This document shows positions 17,595 through 27,946 of a stretch of 32,423 nucleotides of DNA, one piece after another; position 1 is the stretch's first letter; every line of letters begins with the position of its first letter. Made by a program: the position numbers and the translations under genes. The notes below the pieces were generated by a model, which worked only from the letters and a program-made list of their open reading frames with translations, had not been told where the DNA came from and did not search any database. Location of the stretch: the NCBI RefSeq assembly GCF_000611645.1, contig NW_014013371.1:1-32423 (forward strand). Reading direction: 5' to 3'. Source of the DNA: Monoraphidium neglectum. Taxonomy: Eukaryota > Chlorophyta > Chlorophyceae > Sphaeropleales > Selenastraceae.

Positions 17595-17813
17595 CGCAAG
17601 CAGCTGTGCTCAGCTCGGCATGGGTGGCTACAAGAAGGAAGCAGTACAAGTGGGCATCATCAGACTGACGCATTTCCGGGACCCGGTCAAGCTGGTGTTT
17701 GTCGCCGCGCCAGCTCCTCTTTTCGCAACCTGGCGGGGTGCGCCACGACGCCAGCCTGCAGCGCGCACAACGCTGCCAGGACTGCGTTGACTCCGCGGCC
17801 ATTTCGGGCCTGC

Positions 17814-18811
17814 TCAGCTGTCACTGGCAGGCACCTGGGGCAGCTCGAACGTGCGCGGCTGGGGCCACCGCGTTGTGGTGAAGTGGTGCTCGGGGTCGGT
17901 GCCCTGCGGTTGAGCAGCCCGGCATAGCGGGGGCCGGGGTGAGGGCCGGGTGTGCAAGCTGCAATGCGGTCGAAGGGCGATTGTGACTGCAATATGCGTG
18001 CCCAACTGGATCAGCACAACTACGTATGCACATGTGTGGGTATTGGCCGCCCATCCTGCCACACGGAATGTGTGAGTAGCGTACGCCCGCAACGCGCACA
18101 ACACATTGGTGCGAACTGCAGAGCTGGCGCTGGGCACGCGCCGCTGGATTGGGTGCAACTGGCGCGCGGACAACTCGCCACGGCAACATGCACCACCAAA
18201 ACCGCTCGCGCACTCACCGGCGGCAGCGACCAGACCTCCGGCCATTTCCTGACAGCGGCCGCCCTGGCGAGGATGCCGGTCTCGTAGCGCGTGGCGCGCT
18301 CCAGGGTTCGGGGGTTGGCTGCCAGGTCGTCGGCGTAGTCGCGCGCCCTGCGATCAAGCGCCACGTCAGATGCTGTGACCTGGGGGTGTCCCAAGGGAAG
18401 CAAGGGTGCAGGTGAGTGCGGCGCGCGATTGCGCGGGATGTGGGCAATCTGAACAGGACTCAAGATGTCCTGCCACAGCGCAGAGTCAGCTTGCTGTGGG
18501 CCCACACGGCTCCAAGCACACGCTCCCTGCAGAACTTAGGGGCTGGGTCTCACACGGTGGCGGATTGGCGTGTAGACACCCAGCCCGCAGGCGATGCCGA
18601 CCATCACGTACAGGGGGTACTGGGGATCAAGGGCCGATGCAGAGGTTGTGGGCGCCGACTTATGGTGTGGACGTTGACGGCACTGCGTTTGGGGACACCA
18701 CAGGCATGCACCGACCCCCTCGGCTTCCCACACACCCAGCTGCACGCTCACATTCTCTATCAGACCAAAGAAACGCCTGGCCAGCGACAGGGTCGCAATG
18801 GGCGGAGACAT
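17814..18811 (-). CDS. Small single-pass membrane protein, B12D/NADH-ubiquinone MLRQ-like, copy B
   Basis: Four exons: 18811-18752 (MSPPIATLSLARRFFGLIEN), 18619-18554 (YPLYVMVGIACGLGVYTPIRHR), 18379-18218 and 17903-17814. Phase closes at TGA, giving 125 residues. The first two exons have exactly the lengths of those in copy A (60 and 66 bases) and nearly the same protein. The third continues TASDVALDRRARDYADDL through KWPEVWSLPP without the intron present in copy A. The last exon encodes a tail with RWPQPRTFELPQ, the counterpart of RWPAPRPFTVP in copy A. One membrane helix is predicted at about residues 21-41. The likely role is mitochondrial inner membrane or respiratory complex assembly, by tentative family resemblance only. 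Conservation between copies is highest in exons 1 and 2 and falls in the C-terminal half. Confidence 0.75.
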
Positions 18812-19620
18812 CCCAAATGCAGCTGCAGGGAGTCCTGTTCAGAGAACGCAGGAGATGGTATGTGTGGAACAGGGGCCGTGTCGTCCCGTAGTGTGGGAAG
18901 TGCTGCTGCTTGAGCTGCATGAAAAGCAATCGGCTCTTATTTGTATAGGTCGCCCCATTTGGGCGACCTTCGCGTTTTGCAGTGAAAGCCTGTCGCTCTG
19001 CGCCTTACCGTGCGTCTGTGAACGAGGAGCCCGGCACGTCTTGCCGTTGTCATCAGCTTGGCGGTTGCGATTGCCCGTTACCTTTGCACACGGTATGCAT
19101 AGCAAGTGCGTTGACTTGCTTCGACTTGATGGGTTTTTTTAATTCAACAGTGCCTTCAGCTGCCAGACAGCAGCAATACCGTAGTGCTGGTCATGTGACC
19201 GCGGCTGCCGTATGTGCATCCCTACCCACGGCTGAAGGGTCACCACACTCAAAGTCTAATAAGGGAAACTGCTTGCTAGGCGTCGCTCCCTAGGACGGAC
19301 GCAAAACTGACACAACCGCCACGTTGGTTTGCCTGCCCGCATCACGCAACAAAGTGATAATCGGCGGCACAACATTATAGATTCCTGCAGCAGTCAGTTG
19401 ACCTGCAGGTTTGTAAAGAGCGACATCTAGATTGTTTGATCATCTGCTTGCACACTCACGCAGCCACAGTCTCCGCCCATTTCTTACTTGGGCGCCTCAA
19501 CGTGTGGGGTGCTGGCAATCTCAAGCAGTGTCAGTGAGAGTCATCGATCACAGCCATGCGATGCAATGTACCCACAATGCTGACTTGTACTAGGCCTGGC
19601 GGACCCGAGCAAAATTGCTT
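18812..19620. other. Spacer between B12D-like copy B and the RIIa-like gene
   Basis: Probable promoter of copy B and 3' UTR of the RIIa-like gene. A 9-bp perfect hairpin lies at 18947-18969. I did not find a minus-strand TGTAA here. No coding potential was recognised. Confidence 0.5.
18947..18969. repeat. Perfect 9-bp inverted repeat with 5-nt loop
   Basis: aggtcgccc (18947-18955) and gggcgacct (18961-18969) are exact inverted complements around a 5-base loop. The hairpin lies about 136 bases upstream of the copy B start codon, so it would fall in its 5' UTR or promoter. Confidence 0.75.
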
Positions 19621-20213
19621 CTACGCTTGGTCGTCCTTGCCATCCACAGCCGCCGCGCTGCCCACACCACTTGCGCGCCGCTCCTTCTCTTTTTGCAGCC
19701 ACTCGATGCAGTATGACACAGCGTCCTGCATCAGTACGCGGGGGAGAGCGCAGCAACGGCGTCTTTCAATACCCAATTCTGCTGACGCACATGCCTTGCT
19801 TGCTCAGTGCTCCTGCTTGACAGGGTCATCAAACACCCTGCACAAGGCATGCCGCACACTGCTGTACGCAGCGCAACGCCAAATGTTGATGCCCCACCTG
19901 AGGCTGTTCTTGGAGCACGTCTGCTATCATGGCCTGTGAAGGTGACAACAAACAGGCTTGATGCGCCAACGGAGACAGACAGCTGGCGCTCGCATGCGCC
20001 CGATCAGCAGAGCGGCGCACGTTGCAAACGCTGCACAGCAATGCCCGCGACCATGTGCTGTACCCTCTTGTTGGGCTGCCTCCAAAACAAAATTGTCGCG
20101 TACTTGTCCCTTATGCATACCTGAAACATGGTTTGCACGTCGGCTCTGAACGCGTATTGCTCCAGTTTGTCGCGCTGCGGCCTGCCCGAGATCGCGGGCT
20201 CGTAGACGGACAT
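19621..20213 (-). CDS. 77-residue RIIa/Dpy-30-like dimerisation-docking domain protein
   Basis: Three exons: 20213-20121, 19933-19898 and 19725-19621. Each junction is GT-AG in phase 0, and the stop is TAG. The protein starts MSVYEPAISGRPQRD, continues LEQYAFRADVQTMFQAMIAD, then VLQEQPQDAVSYCIEWLQKE, and ends in a short Ala/Gly/Asp tail. The pattern 'Y-x(5)-V-x-x-(M/L)-F...(E/R)QP-x-D-x-(V/I)-x-(Y/F)-x-I-(E/x)-(W/F)-L' is that of the RIIa fold of PKA regulatory subunits and Dpy-30. These form X-type four-helix dimers that dock amphipathic anchor helices. In algae such domains are common in ciliary proteins, and stand-alone small ones exist. No catalytic or nucleotide-binding part is present. 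The partner is unknown. The gene is too small and too split for simple ORF finders. The middle exon is only 36 bases. Confidence 0.75.
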
Positions 20214-20521
20214 CGTAAAGGGCTGATTTGTCTTCTTCGTGTTGTGCTGCGAACAGCAATTGCTGTGGGTCTTGGCGACCGGTCAATTTATGTTTGACTC
20301 GACTCCGACTGCCCTCACGTGTGAATTTCTGCTGCAGCACTTCCTCTGCAGCGCTGAGCGTACCGCACAGAAGCAAGTCGCCTAAGTTGCACACCACCTC
20401 CCTAGCACTGGATCTGATTACAGTACAGAATTACAAGAAATTTGACATAGTCAGCCTGTGGGTGAAAGGCACCGAATCAACCCAGCCATCCGTAAATCAA
20501 CAACCATGTCACTGCTCTGGG
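20214..20521. other. Short spacer between the RIIa-like gene and the golgin gene
   Basis: Only 308 bases separate the golgin stop codon from the RIIa-like start codon on the same strand. Two minus-strand TGTAA signals for the golgin lie at 20435-20431 and 20422-20418. That leaves about 205 bases for the RIIa-like gene's promoter and 5' UTR. Confidence 0.6.
20418..20435 (-). terminator. Two TGTAA polyadenylation signals of the golgin gene
   Basis: The minus strand carries TGTAA at 20435-20431 and again at 20422-20418, about 90 and 100 bases after the stop codon. The spacing and duplication make this a good 3' end. Confidence 0.65.
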
Positions 20522-21300
20522 CTACGTGCCCCCTCCGCTTACACCATACGAACCCAGCAGCCCGGGTGCGTACGCGCCGCCGCCGCCCAGTCCACCAGCT
20601 CCACTGCCTGCCGCCCCGTACATGGTTGGCAGGCCCGCCAAGCTGGAGTATTCTAGCCCGCTGCCACCACCACCACCTGCGCCCGCACCATAGGACGAGT
20701 AGTACCCGCCGGCCCCGCCGCCGGCGCCGCTGGCCGCCGCGCCGCCCACGCCAGGGGTGGGTGCCAGCAGGCTGCTGAAGCGGTCGGCGGCCGACGCCCC
20801 CGCGAGGATCGACGATATCGCAGACACCCCGCTCGCGCCCGCCCCGCCAGCTCCGGTTGGGGCGCCCGCTCCTCCCACCGCGGGGGCGCTCGGCAGGCCG
20901 TACGCACTGGAGGAGCCTGGGCCGGTGCTCGTCAGGCCGGCCCCTCCCGCGAACCCGCCCAGGCTACCCAGGTCCCCACCAAGGCCGGCGTACGACGAGC
21001 TGCTGGGCCCCGCCCCTGCGCCCGCGCCGCCTGTGACGCTGCCCATGAGCGCCGCCGCGGAGCCGGGCGGCGCGTAGTCGGCAGCTGCTGCGCCATAAGA
21101 CGACGAAGGCAGGCCGACGGCGCCGGTGCCTCCTAGGCCGCTGCTGTAGTCCGCGGGCGCGCTGCCAGCTCCAAGGTAGGATGGAGCCGTCATCCCGCCC
21201 GCCGCCGCAGATGCAGGCGCGGACGTGTAGCCGCCGTAAGAGGGAGGGCTGGCGGCGTAGTGGGACGCGTACTGGGACGCGCCGGCGCCCAGCCCGCCCC

Positions 21301-21338
<38 letters not shown>

Positions 21339-24300
21339 GGCTGAAGGCTCTCTGCAGCCGCACCCCCGTAAGGCAACGCTGCGCTCGATGACGGCTGCGC
21401 CGCGCCGTACGGCCCGGCGCCCGCGCCGTTGCCGGCGGCCTCGGCCTCGCCGGTGCCCGAGAGCGCGCGCCCCGCCGCGGCGAGCCGCGAGGCGGCCGAC
21501 ATGTCGTCTGGGGCCACACCCGCCTTGCGTGGCGCTGACGAGGCGGTGTCCTCCTGCTCCAAAAGGAACCGCGCCCACACGTCCGCAAGGCTCTCATTCG
21601 CGGGCGCGGACTGCGCCGGCCGCGCAGCACCGCCACCGCCCCCGCCCCCGCCGCCGCCCGCCAGAGTGCGGACGAGGGCGAACGGCGCGCCGACCACGGA
21701 GCGCAGCAGCCCGCCGCGGCGCTGCTGCTGGCCAAGGCGGCGCCCCTCATCATCATACGCGGCCGCGCCCGCGCTCGTCGCGCGGCCGCCGCCCTGGTCC
21801 CACGCCGCCGCCGCCGCGCCCAGCCGCGCCCTCTCGTCCTCCCCGAGTCCCAGCGTCGACGCCAGCAGCGCCAGCGCCTCTCCGCTGTGGCCCCTCTCAA
21901 CATACTGAACCAGCAGCTTGGCGGCCGCCCGCGCGTCCACGCCCCCGCCGCCGCCGCCCGCAGTGGCCTCCTCGAGCCGCGCGCGCAGCATGGCGGCCTC
22001 CGCCGCGGTGCGCGCCTGCGCTTCGCGGGCAGAGTCGAGCTGCGCGGCCTGCTTGGCCAGGGACGCCGACAGCTCCTCGCGCTCGCGCGCCGCGGCTGTC
22101 ATGTGGGAAGGGGAGGGGATCAGGAGGCCAAGGTTGGTTCTTTGGTGAGGCTCAGACTGAAGGTGTTGCGCGATTGTGACGTGAAGGGGCAGGGAGGGAT
22201 GCAGGGTCTCAAGCGGAGGGGAGCCGTGCGTGTGCTGGGGCTGCCCTCCACACCTTGCTGGCACGCACGGCCTACACTGCAGCCCATGAAAACAAATATG
22301 CAGGCACCAACACTAGAACCGTCATCACACTCGGTACGTGCAGGGCCCCACTTCCGCACGCGGACATCACGTCAACGCTCAGGAAACTGCCACCGCGCCC
22401 CTCACCATCCAGCTGGCCCTGCGCCGCCTCCCGCTCCCGCGCCGCCGCCTCCGCGCCCTCTTTAGCGCGCCTCAGCTCCCCTCTCAGCTTCTCTGCGGCT
22501 TCCACCTCGAACGCCATCTCCCCCAGCGCGGACTGCAGGTTTGACAGCTCGGCCTCGCGCGCAGCCAGCAGGTCCTGCAGCGACGCGCCGCCGTCAGACG
22601 CGGCGGCGGCGCGGGCGTCCTCGAGTTGGCGCAGGAGCTCGGCCTCGCGGCGCGCGCCCTCCTCCTTGGCGGCGCGCACCTGCGCCACCGAGTGGTGCGG
22701 CGTTTGGGGTGCCGTCAGAGGCGAGGGCGCAAGGTGCTTGGACGTGGAGAGGGGGGGGGGTTGCACCTAGTCCACCGCCAGCAAGCTGAAACGCGCAATC
22801 CTCCTGCGCATTTCTACACTTGCCACGCACGAATGGGTGTGCCCCTCAAGACACCTCACAAACAATGCCAGTGGTTGCTGCCCTGGGGCCCATTGTCATC
22901 CGGCACCCCCCGCCCGCCCGCCCTGCCCGCCCACCTCAGCCTCCACGCGCCAGGCCAGCGCGTCCTCCTCGTCCTCCTGGCCCCGCAGCAGCTGCTCCTT
23001 GAGCCGCGCCAGCTGCGCGCGCAGCCGCTCACCCTCGGCGCGCTCGGCAGCCAGGGCGCGGGCGCCGTCCATGAGCTGGGATGGGTGGGCGCGTGGATGG
23101 AGTCATGCTCATGGGTTGCGGAGGCAACGTACACCACGCCTCATTGGTGCACCAACAAGGTCTGGTCGTTGCCGCTTCAAGACTGCTGCAGCGGGGCAGC
23201 ACTGCGGCCACGGCAGGGCGCGTTTCCCTTCCGCAGCAATCACAGGGAGCGGCCTGGTGCAGCACTACCTTGAGCCCCCCCCCCTCCCAAAAGCCAGGCG
23301 GTGAAAACCCCACACCACCACGCGGGGCAGCGGCACCAGGTGGCCGTCACCACGGCTAAACGCCCCCTCCTGCGACACCCCACCTGCTCCTCAAGCTCCT
23401 GGGCGCGCCCCGACACGCTCGAGCCCCGCTCCTGCTGCGCGTCCAGCGCCGCCTGCAGGTCGTAGCAGCGCCGCTCCAGCTCCGCCGCGCGCGCCTGCAG
23501 CTCCCGAGCCCCCGCCGCCGCCGCCTCCGCGTCTGCCAGTCGCGACTCCGCCGCTGACGCGGCCGCCAGCTGCTGCTGCAGAGCCGCGGCCCGCTGGCGC
23601 TCATACGCGGCCTCCTCCCGCGCCGCCGCGAGCTGCTGCTCCAACGCTGCCGCCGCAGCTGCGCTGCCGCCGCCGCCGCCGCCGGGCTGCGCTGCTGCGC
23701 CGCTCAACTGCAGCTGCTGCAGGCGGTCCTCCGCCACGGCGCGCGCCTCCTCCGCGCGCTTGGCAGCGGCGCGCAGCTGCGCCCTGTCCTCCTCGACCTG
23801 AGCCCTCTCAAAGTCGAAGGACTGCAGCGCGCGGTGCTGCTCCTCACACTGGGCCTGCAGGGGTGAAGGGGGATGGAGCGTTGGGGGGTAGGGTGTGTTT
23901 CCGGGTGGCCGGGCATTCGTGGACGCAGTTGTGGGGCGACAGGAAGGGAGGCAAGCATGCGACCTGATCATGAACAGATGAGCGTCGCGTCGCCTCATCG
24001 AAAGGGAGTGATCGGGGGCCAGGCGGACCTGCAAGTGTTCGCGCTCGTGCCGCAGCGACGTGACCGCGACCTCCGCCTCCGCCAGCCGCGCCCTCAGCCC
24101 CTCAACCTCCGCCGCCAGCTCGCCGTGCTCCTCCGCAAGCCGCTCCTGCTGCGCCATCATCGCCGCCGCCGCCTCCTCGGCCGCCGCGTCCTTCGCCGCC
24201 AGAGTGGACGCCGCCTGCTGCAGCTGCTCGCGCAGCGCCGCCGCCTCGGCCGCCACGGCCTCGCTCGCGCCGCCCTGCGCCTCCTGCGCCGCCTGCGCGG

Positions 24301-25498
24301 CGGCCTGCGCGTCCGCCGCGGCCTGCTGCAGCTGGGCGCCCCACTCCTGCCAGGCCGCGTAGTCGCGCTGCCGCTCCGCCTGCAATTCCTCGATCTGCGC
24401 CGCCAGCTGCTGCGCCTGTGCATCGGCCGCAAGCGCCTGCTCCTGCAACTCGGCCACCTGCCCCTCCAGCTCCCGCACCCGCACATCCGCAGATGCTGCG
24501 GCCTCCTCGGCGCCGGCCAGCCGCGCCCGCAGCGCCGCGATCTCCTGCTCCTCCGCCTCAACCAGCCCGTGCTCCTGCTCCGCCCGCGCGCCCGCCGCGG
24601 CCGCGCGCTCCTCGGCCGCCGCCAGCGCCGCGCGCAGGGCGTCGGCCTCCTCGCCCTGCTGCAGCGCCCGCAGCCGCTGCCGCTCCGCGTCCGCCGCGAA
24701 CGCCGCCGCGCGCTCCTCGGCCGCCGCGAGCTGCTGCCCCAGAACAGCCAGCTGCTCCTCCTCCTGGCGCAGCTGCTGCTCGCGCTCCCGCAGGTGCGCC
24801 TGCGCGTCGGCGTCGGACACCCGCGCCGCGCGCTCGCCCTCCTGGCTCTCTGCCAGCCGCGCGCACGCGACTGACAGCTCGGCCTCGGCCTCTGCCAGCC
24901 GCGTCTGCAGGTCGGCAGCGAGGGCATCTGTCGCCCCCTTGGCCTCGCGGGCGGCCTCGGCTGCGGCCCGCTGCTCGGCAACCTCCGCCTGCAGCGCCTC
25001 CACCTGCTCGGCCCCGATGACGTCCGTGCTACTGCTGGCCGCTGCGGCCGCGGCCTCCAGCTGCAACCGCAGCGCAGCGGCTTCCGCCTGCGCCGCCTCC
25101 AGCTCGCCAGCAGCGCCCTCTACGTTCAAGTCCGCCGCCACCACATCTTGCTGTTGTTGTTGCTGCTGCTGCGCAGCCGCTGCTGCCGCCTGCTCCTGCG
25201 CCGCCTGCGCGGCAGCCTGCGCGTCCGCCGCGGCCTGCTGCAGCTGGGCGCCCCACTCCTGCCAGGCGAGGTACTCCTGCTGTCGCTGAGCTTGAACGTC
25301 ATCCAGCTGCTGCTGCAGCTGCCGCGCCACGTCACCAGCGCTCGCATACACCTGCTCCCGCGCGGCTGCCAGCTGCTCCCTAAGGGCAGTCACCTCCGCC
25401 TCCCACTGCTGCACAAACGTCTCGGCCGCTGCGGCGCGAGCCTCGGCCGCTTCGAGGCGCTCGTTGAGCGCTGACGCTGCCTCGTCAGGTAGCGGCCA

Positions 25499-25535
<37 letters not shown>

Positions 25536-27659
25536 CCAGGAACAGGGCTCTGCACAAGCGCAGCAGCTTCGGCGGCCGCAGCACGGGCCTCGGCTGCAGC
25601 AAGCCCCTCGGCTAGCGCGGCGGCGCGCTCCTGCAGCTCCTGCGCCTGCGCCGCAGCGGCCTGCGCCCGCTCCTCCGAGGCCGCCAGCTGCTGCGCCAGC
25701 GCGGCCGCCTCGGCCTCCGACACGGCAGCCGCATCGGCGGCGGCGGCGGCTGCGCCCTCCAGCTCCCTCACGCGCTGCTCGAGGGCGCCCGCGCCCTCCT
25801 CCGCGGCCAGGCGCGCCTCGTCAGCAGCAGTGCGCGCTGACGCGGCCTCCGCCTCTGCCGCGTGCAGGCGCGCCACGAGCTCCGCCTCTGCGCGCTCATG
25901 GCTCTCCGCCGCAGCCTGCGCCGCCCGCGCCTGCTCCACCAGCTGCCCCTGAAGCTGCCGCAGCTCCTCTGCTTGATGCACTGCAGCCGCGTTCGCGGAC
26001 AAGTCGCCGCCGTTGCCGCCCGCAGCGGCAAGCTGCGCGCGCAGCCCCGCGACCTCCACGCGCAGCGCCGCCGCGGCGGCCGCCTCGTGGCGCACGTCGT
26101 CAAAAGCCTCCCTCAGGTCTGACAGCTCCAGCCGGGCGTCCTCCAGCGCCGCCGCCGCCTCGTCGCGCTCGCTGGCCGCAGCCGCCGCCTCGTCTTGCGC
26201 CCTGGACAGCTGCGCCTGGAGATCACCCTGCACCGCGGAAGCAGCCGCTGCTGCAGATGCCGCTGGCGCGCAGCCGACACCTCCTGGGGCCAACTGTTCT
26301 GAGTCACCAGCGTCCAGGCCCTCTGCAGCAGTGGCGGCGGTCGCCGCCTCGGCCGCGCGCGCGGCGGCTTCGAGCTCTGCGATGCGGGCGCGGCCCTCCG
26401 CCAGCCGCGCCTGCAGCTGCTTGAGCTTGCTCCCAAACTCCTTCTTGAGCGCCGCCTCCTTCCTCTTGTAGGTGGCAAAAAGTGGCTCGTCGCAAGCAGG
26501 GGCCGGGAGATCCAGCGCCGAGGGAAGGCCCCCGAGGCCGCCACCTGCCGCGCCGCCGCCCATCACAGCAACCGCCGCGGCGGCCGCCGCAGCCAGCAGC
26601 GCAGCGTCCTCCTCGCTGCAGCTGTCCAGCCCGCGGCCGGCCAGCGCGCCCGCGCTCGCGCCCGACAGCGGCGGCGTGCCCGGCTGGCCCGCGGCCTGAG
26701 GCGGCGGCGGGCCCACGGCGGCCGCGGCAGCAGTGGCGTAGGCGGCGCTGGCTGCGCCCTGCGCCTCTTCAAGCAGCCGCCGCAGCTGCGCGGCCTCCGC
26801 CCTGGACTCCTGTAGCTCCCGCTGCAGCGCGCCCGCCTCCTCCTCTCGCTCCCCAGAATCCGCCACCATCTGCGCCTTGAGCTTCGCGAGCTGCGCCCTC
26901 AAACGCGACGCCTCCGCTTCGCCACCATCCACGCCGCCGCCCGCGGATGCAGCCGGCGTGCGGCCGGGCGGGGATGTCGCGACGCGCGCGGCTGCGCCGC
27001 CGGTCGAGGCGCGGATTGGCGGGCCCGACGGAAGGCCAAAGGTCGGGGGCGGCGGCACCGGCAGCAGCGGGACGGGCGCGCGCTCCTGTGGATGGCGCTG
27101 CGCTTCACCCCCCTCCTCCTGCTGGCTCTCGCCGGCCCCATTGTAAGCATCCATGTGTGCGCCATACATGGCGGCCTGCATCCACGCCGCATTGCTGTGA
27201 ATTGCAGGTTCAGCGCCAGCCTCTTGCACCTGCAGCTCCCGGTCGCCCTCTGCCTGCTGCTGCTGCTGCAAGTTGTCCTGAGATGGGGGCTCTGCTGGAC
27301 CTTCGCCGTTTGCAGGGTCTGGCCACGCCTGCTCGTGAGCCTGCTCTGGCTGGGCCTGTCCCTGCCAGGGGCCCTCATAGGGCTGCTGCGACCACTGCTG
27401 CGCCTGCTGGTCACGCGTGTACTCCTCTTGCTGCTCCGGCTGTGGCCATGCATGCTCCTGCTGCTGGGGCCACGGCTGCTCCTGCGTCTGGCCCCACGGC
27501 TGCTGCTGCTGCTGCTCCCAGGACACAGGCTGTACGTACTGCTGCCCCCATGGCTGCTGCTGCGCCTGCTGCTCCTCCCCCTGCTGCTGTTTCCAGGCTT
27601 GCTGGCCGTGCTCCTGGCTCCAGGACATACGATTGTCCTGCCAGCCCTGCTCCTGCTGC

Positions 27660-27701
<42 letters not shown>

Positions 27702-27911
27702 AGCTGCTGCCATGCCGCTGCCTGCTGCTGCTGGGCCTCCTGCTGCTGCTGCTGCACCAGGTCTGACCCCGCCACATTGGCCGCCAGCTTTTCCAGCCCA
27801 CTTCTCAGCTGCCCAGCCATCGCCAGGTAGTTTCCAGGCAGCTGCGGCGCAACCCCTGCCAGCCATGAACGCTGCCGCTGTTGCGGCTTTGCCTGTGGCT
27901 CCTCCAGGTGC

Positions 27912-27946
<35 letters not shown>

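Larger units (their letters stand above)
16669..17813. other. Spacer between the tandem B12D-like genes
   Basis: This 1.1 kb should hold the 3' UTR of copy B (minus-strand TGTAA at 17128-17124) and the promoter of copy A. A GTGCGT-type repeat lies at 17561-17594. Open frames here show no family resemblance. Confidence 0.5.

Noticed and set aside
21181..22179. 332-codon Arg/Pro/Ala-rich plus-strand open frame
   Set aside because: It is antisense to the last golgin exon, rich in Arg and Pro as GC shadow frames are, and crosses a supported intron on the other strand.
24418..26699. Several Ala/Pro/Arg-rich open frames of 100-200 codons on the plus strand
   Set aside because: They overlap the golgin exon in antisense and have the composition expected from GC-rich shadow frames, with no recognisable domain.
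27092..27766. 224-codon leucine-rich open frame on the plus strand
   Set aside because: It is the reverse complement of the CAG-rich golgin exon: CTG repeats read as Leu. It is a shadow frame.
26899..27801. 300-codon Ser/Arg-rich minus-strand open frame resembling an SR-type protein
   Set aside because: It is a shifted frame of the golgin Gln-rich region, in which CAG repeats read as AGC (Ser).
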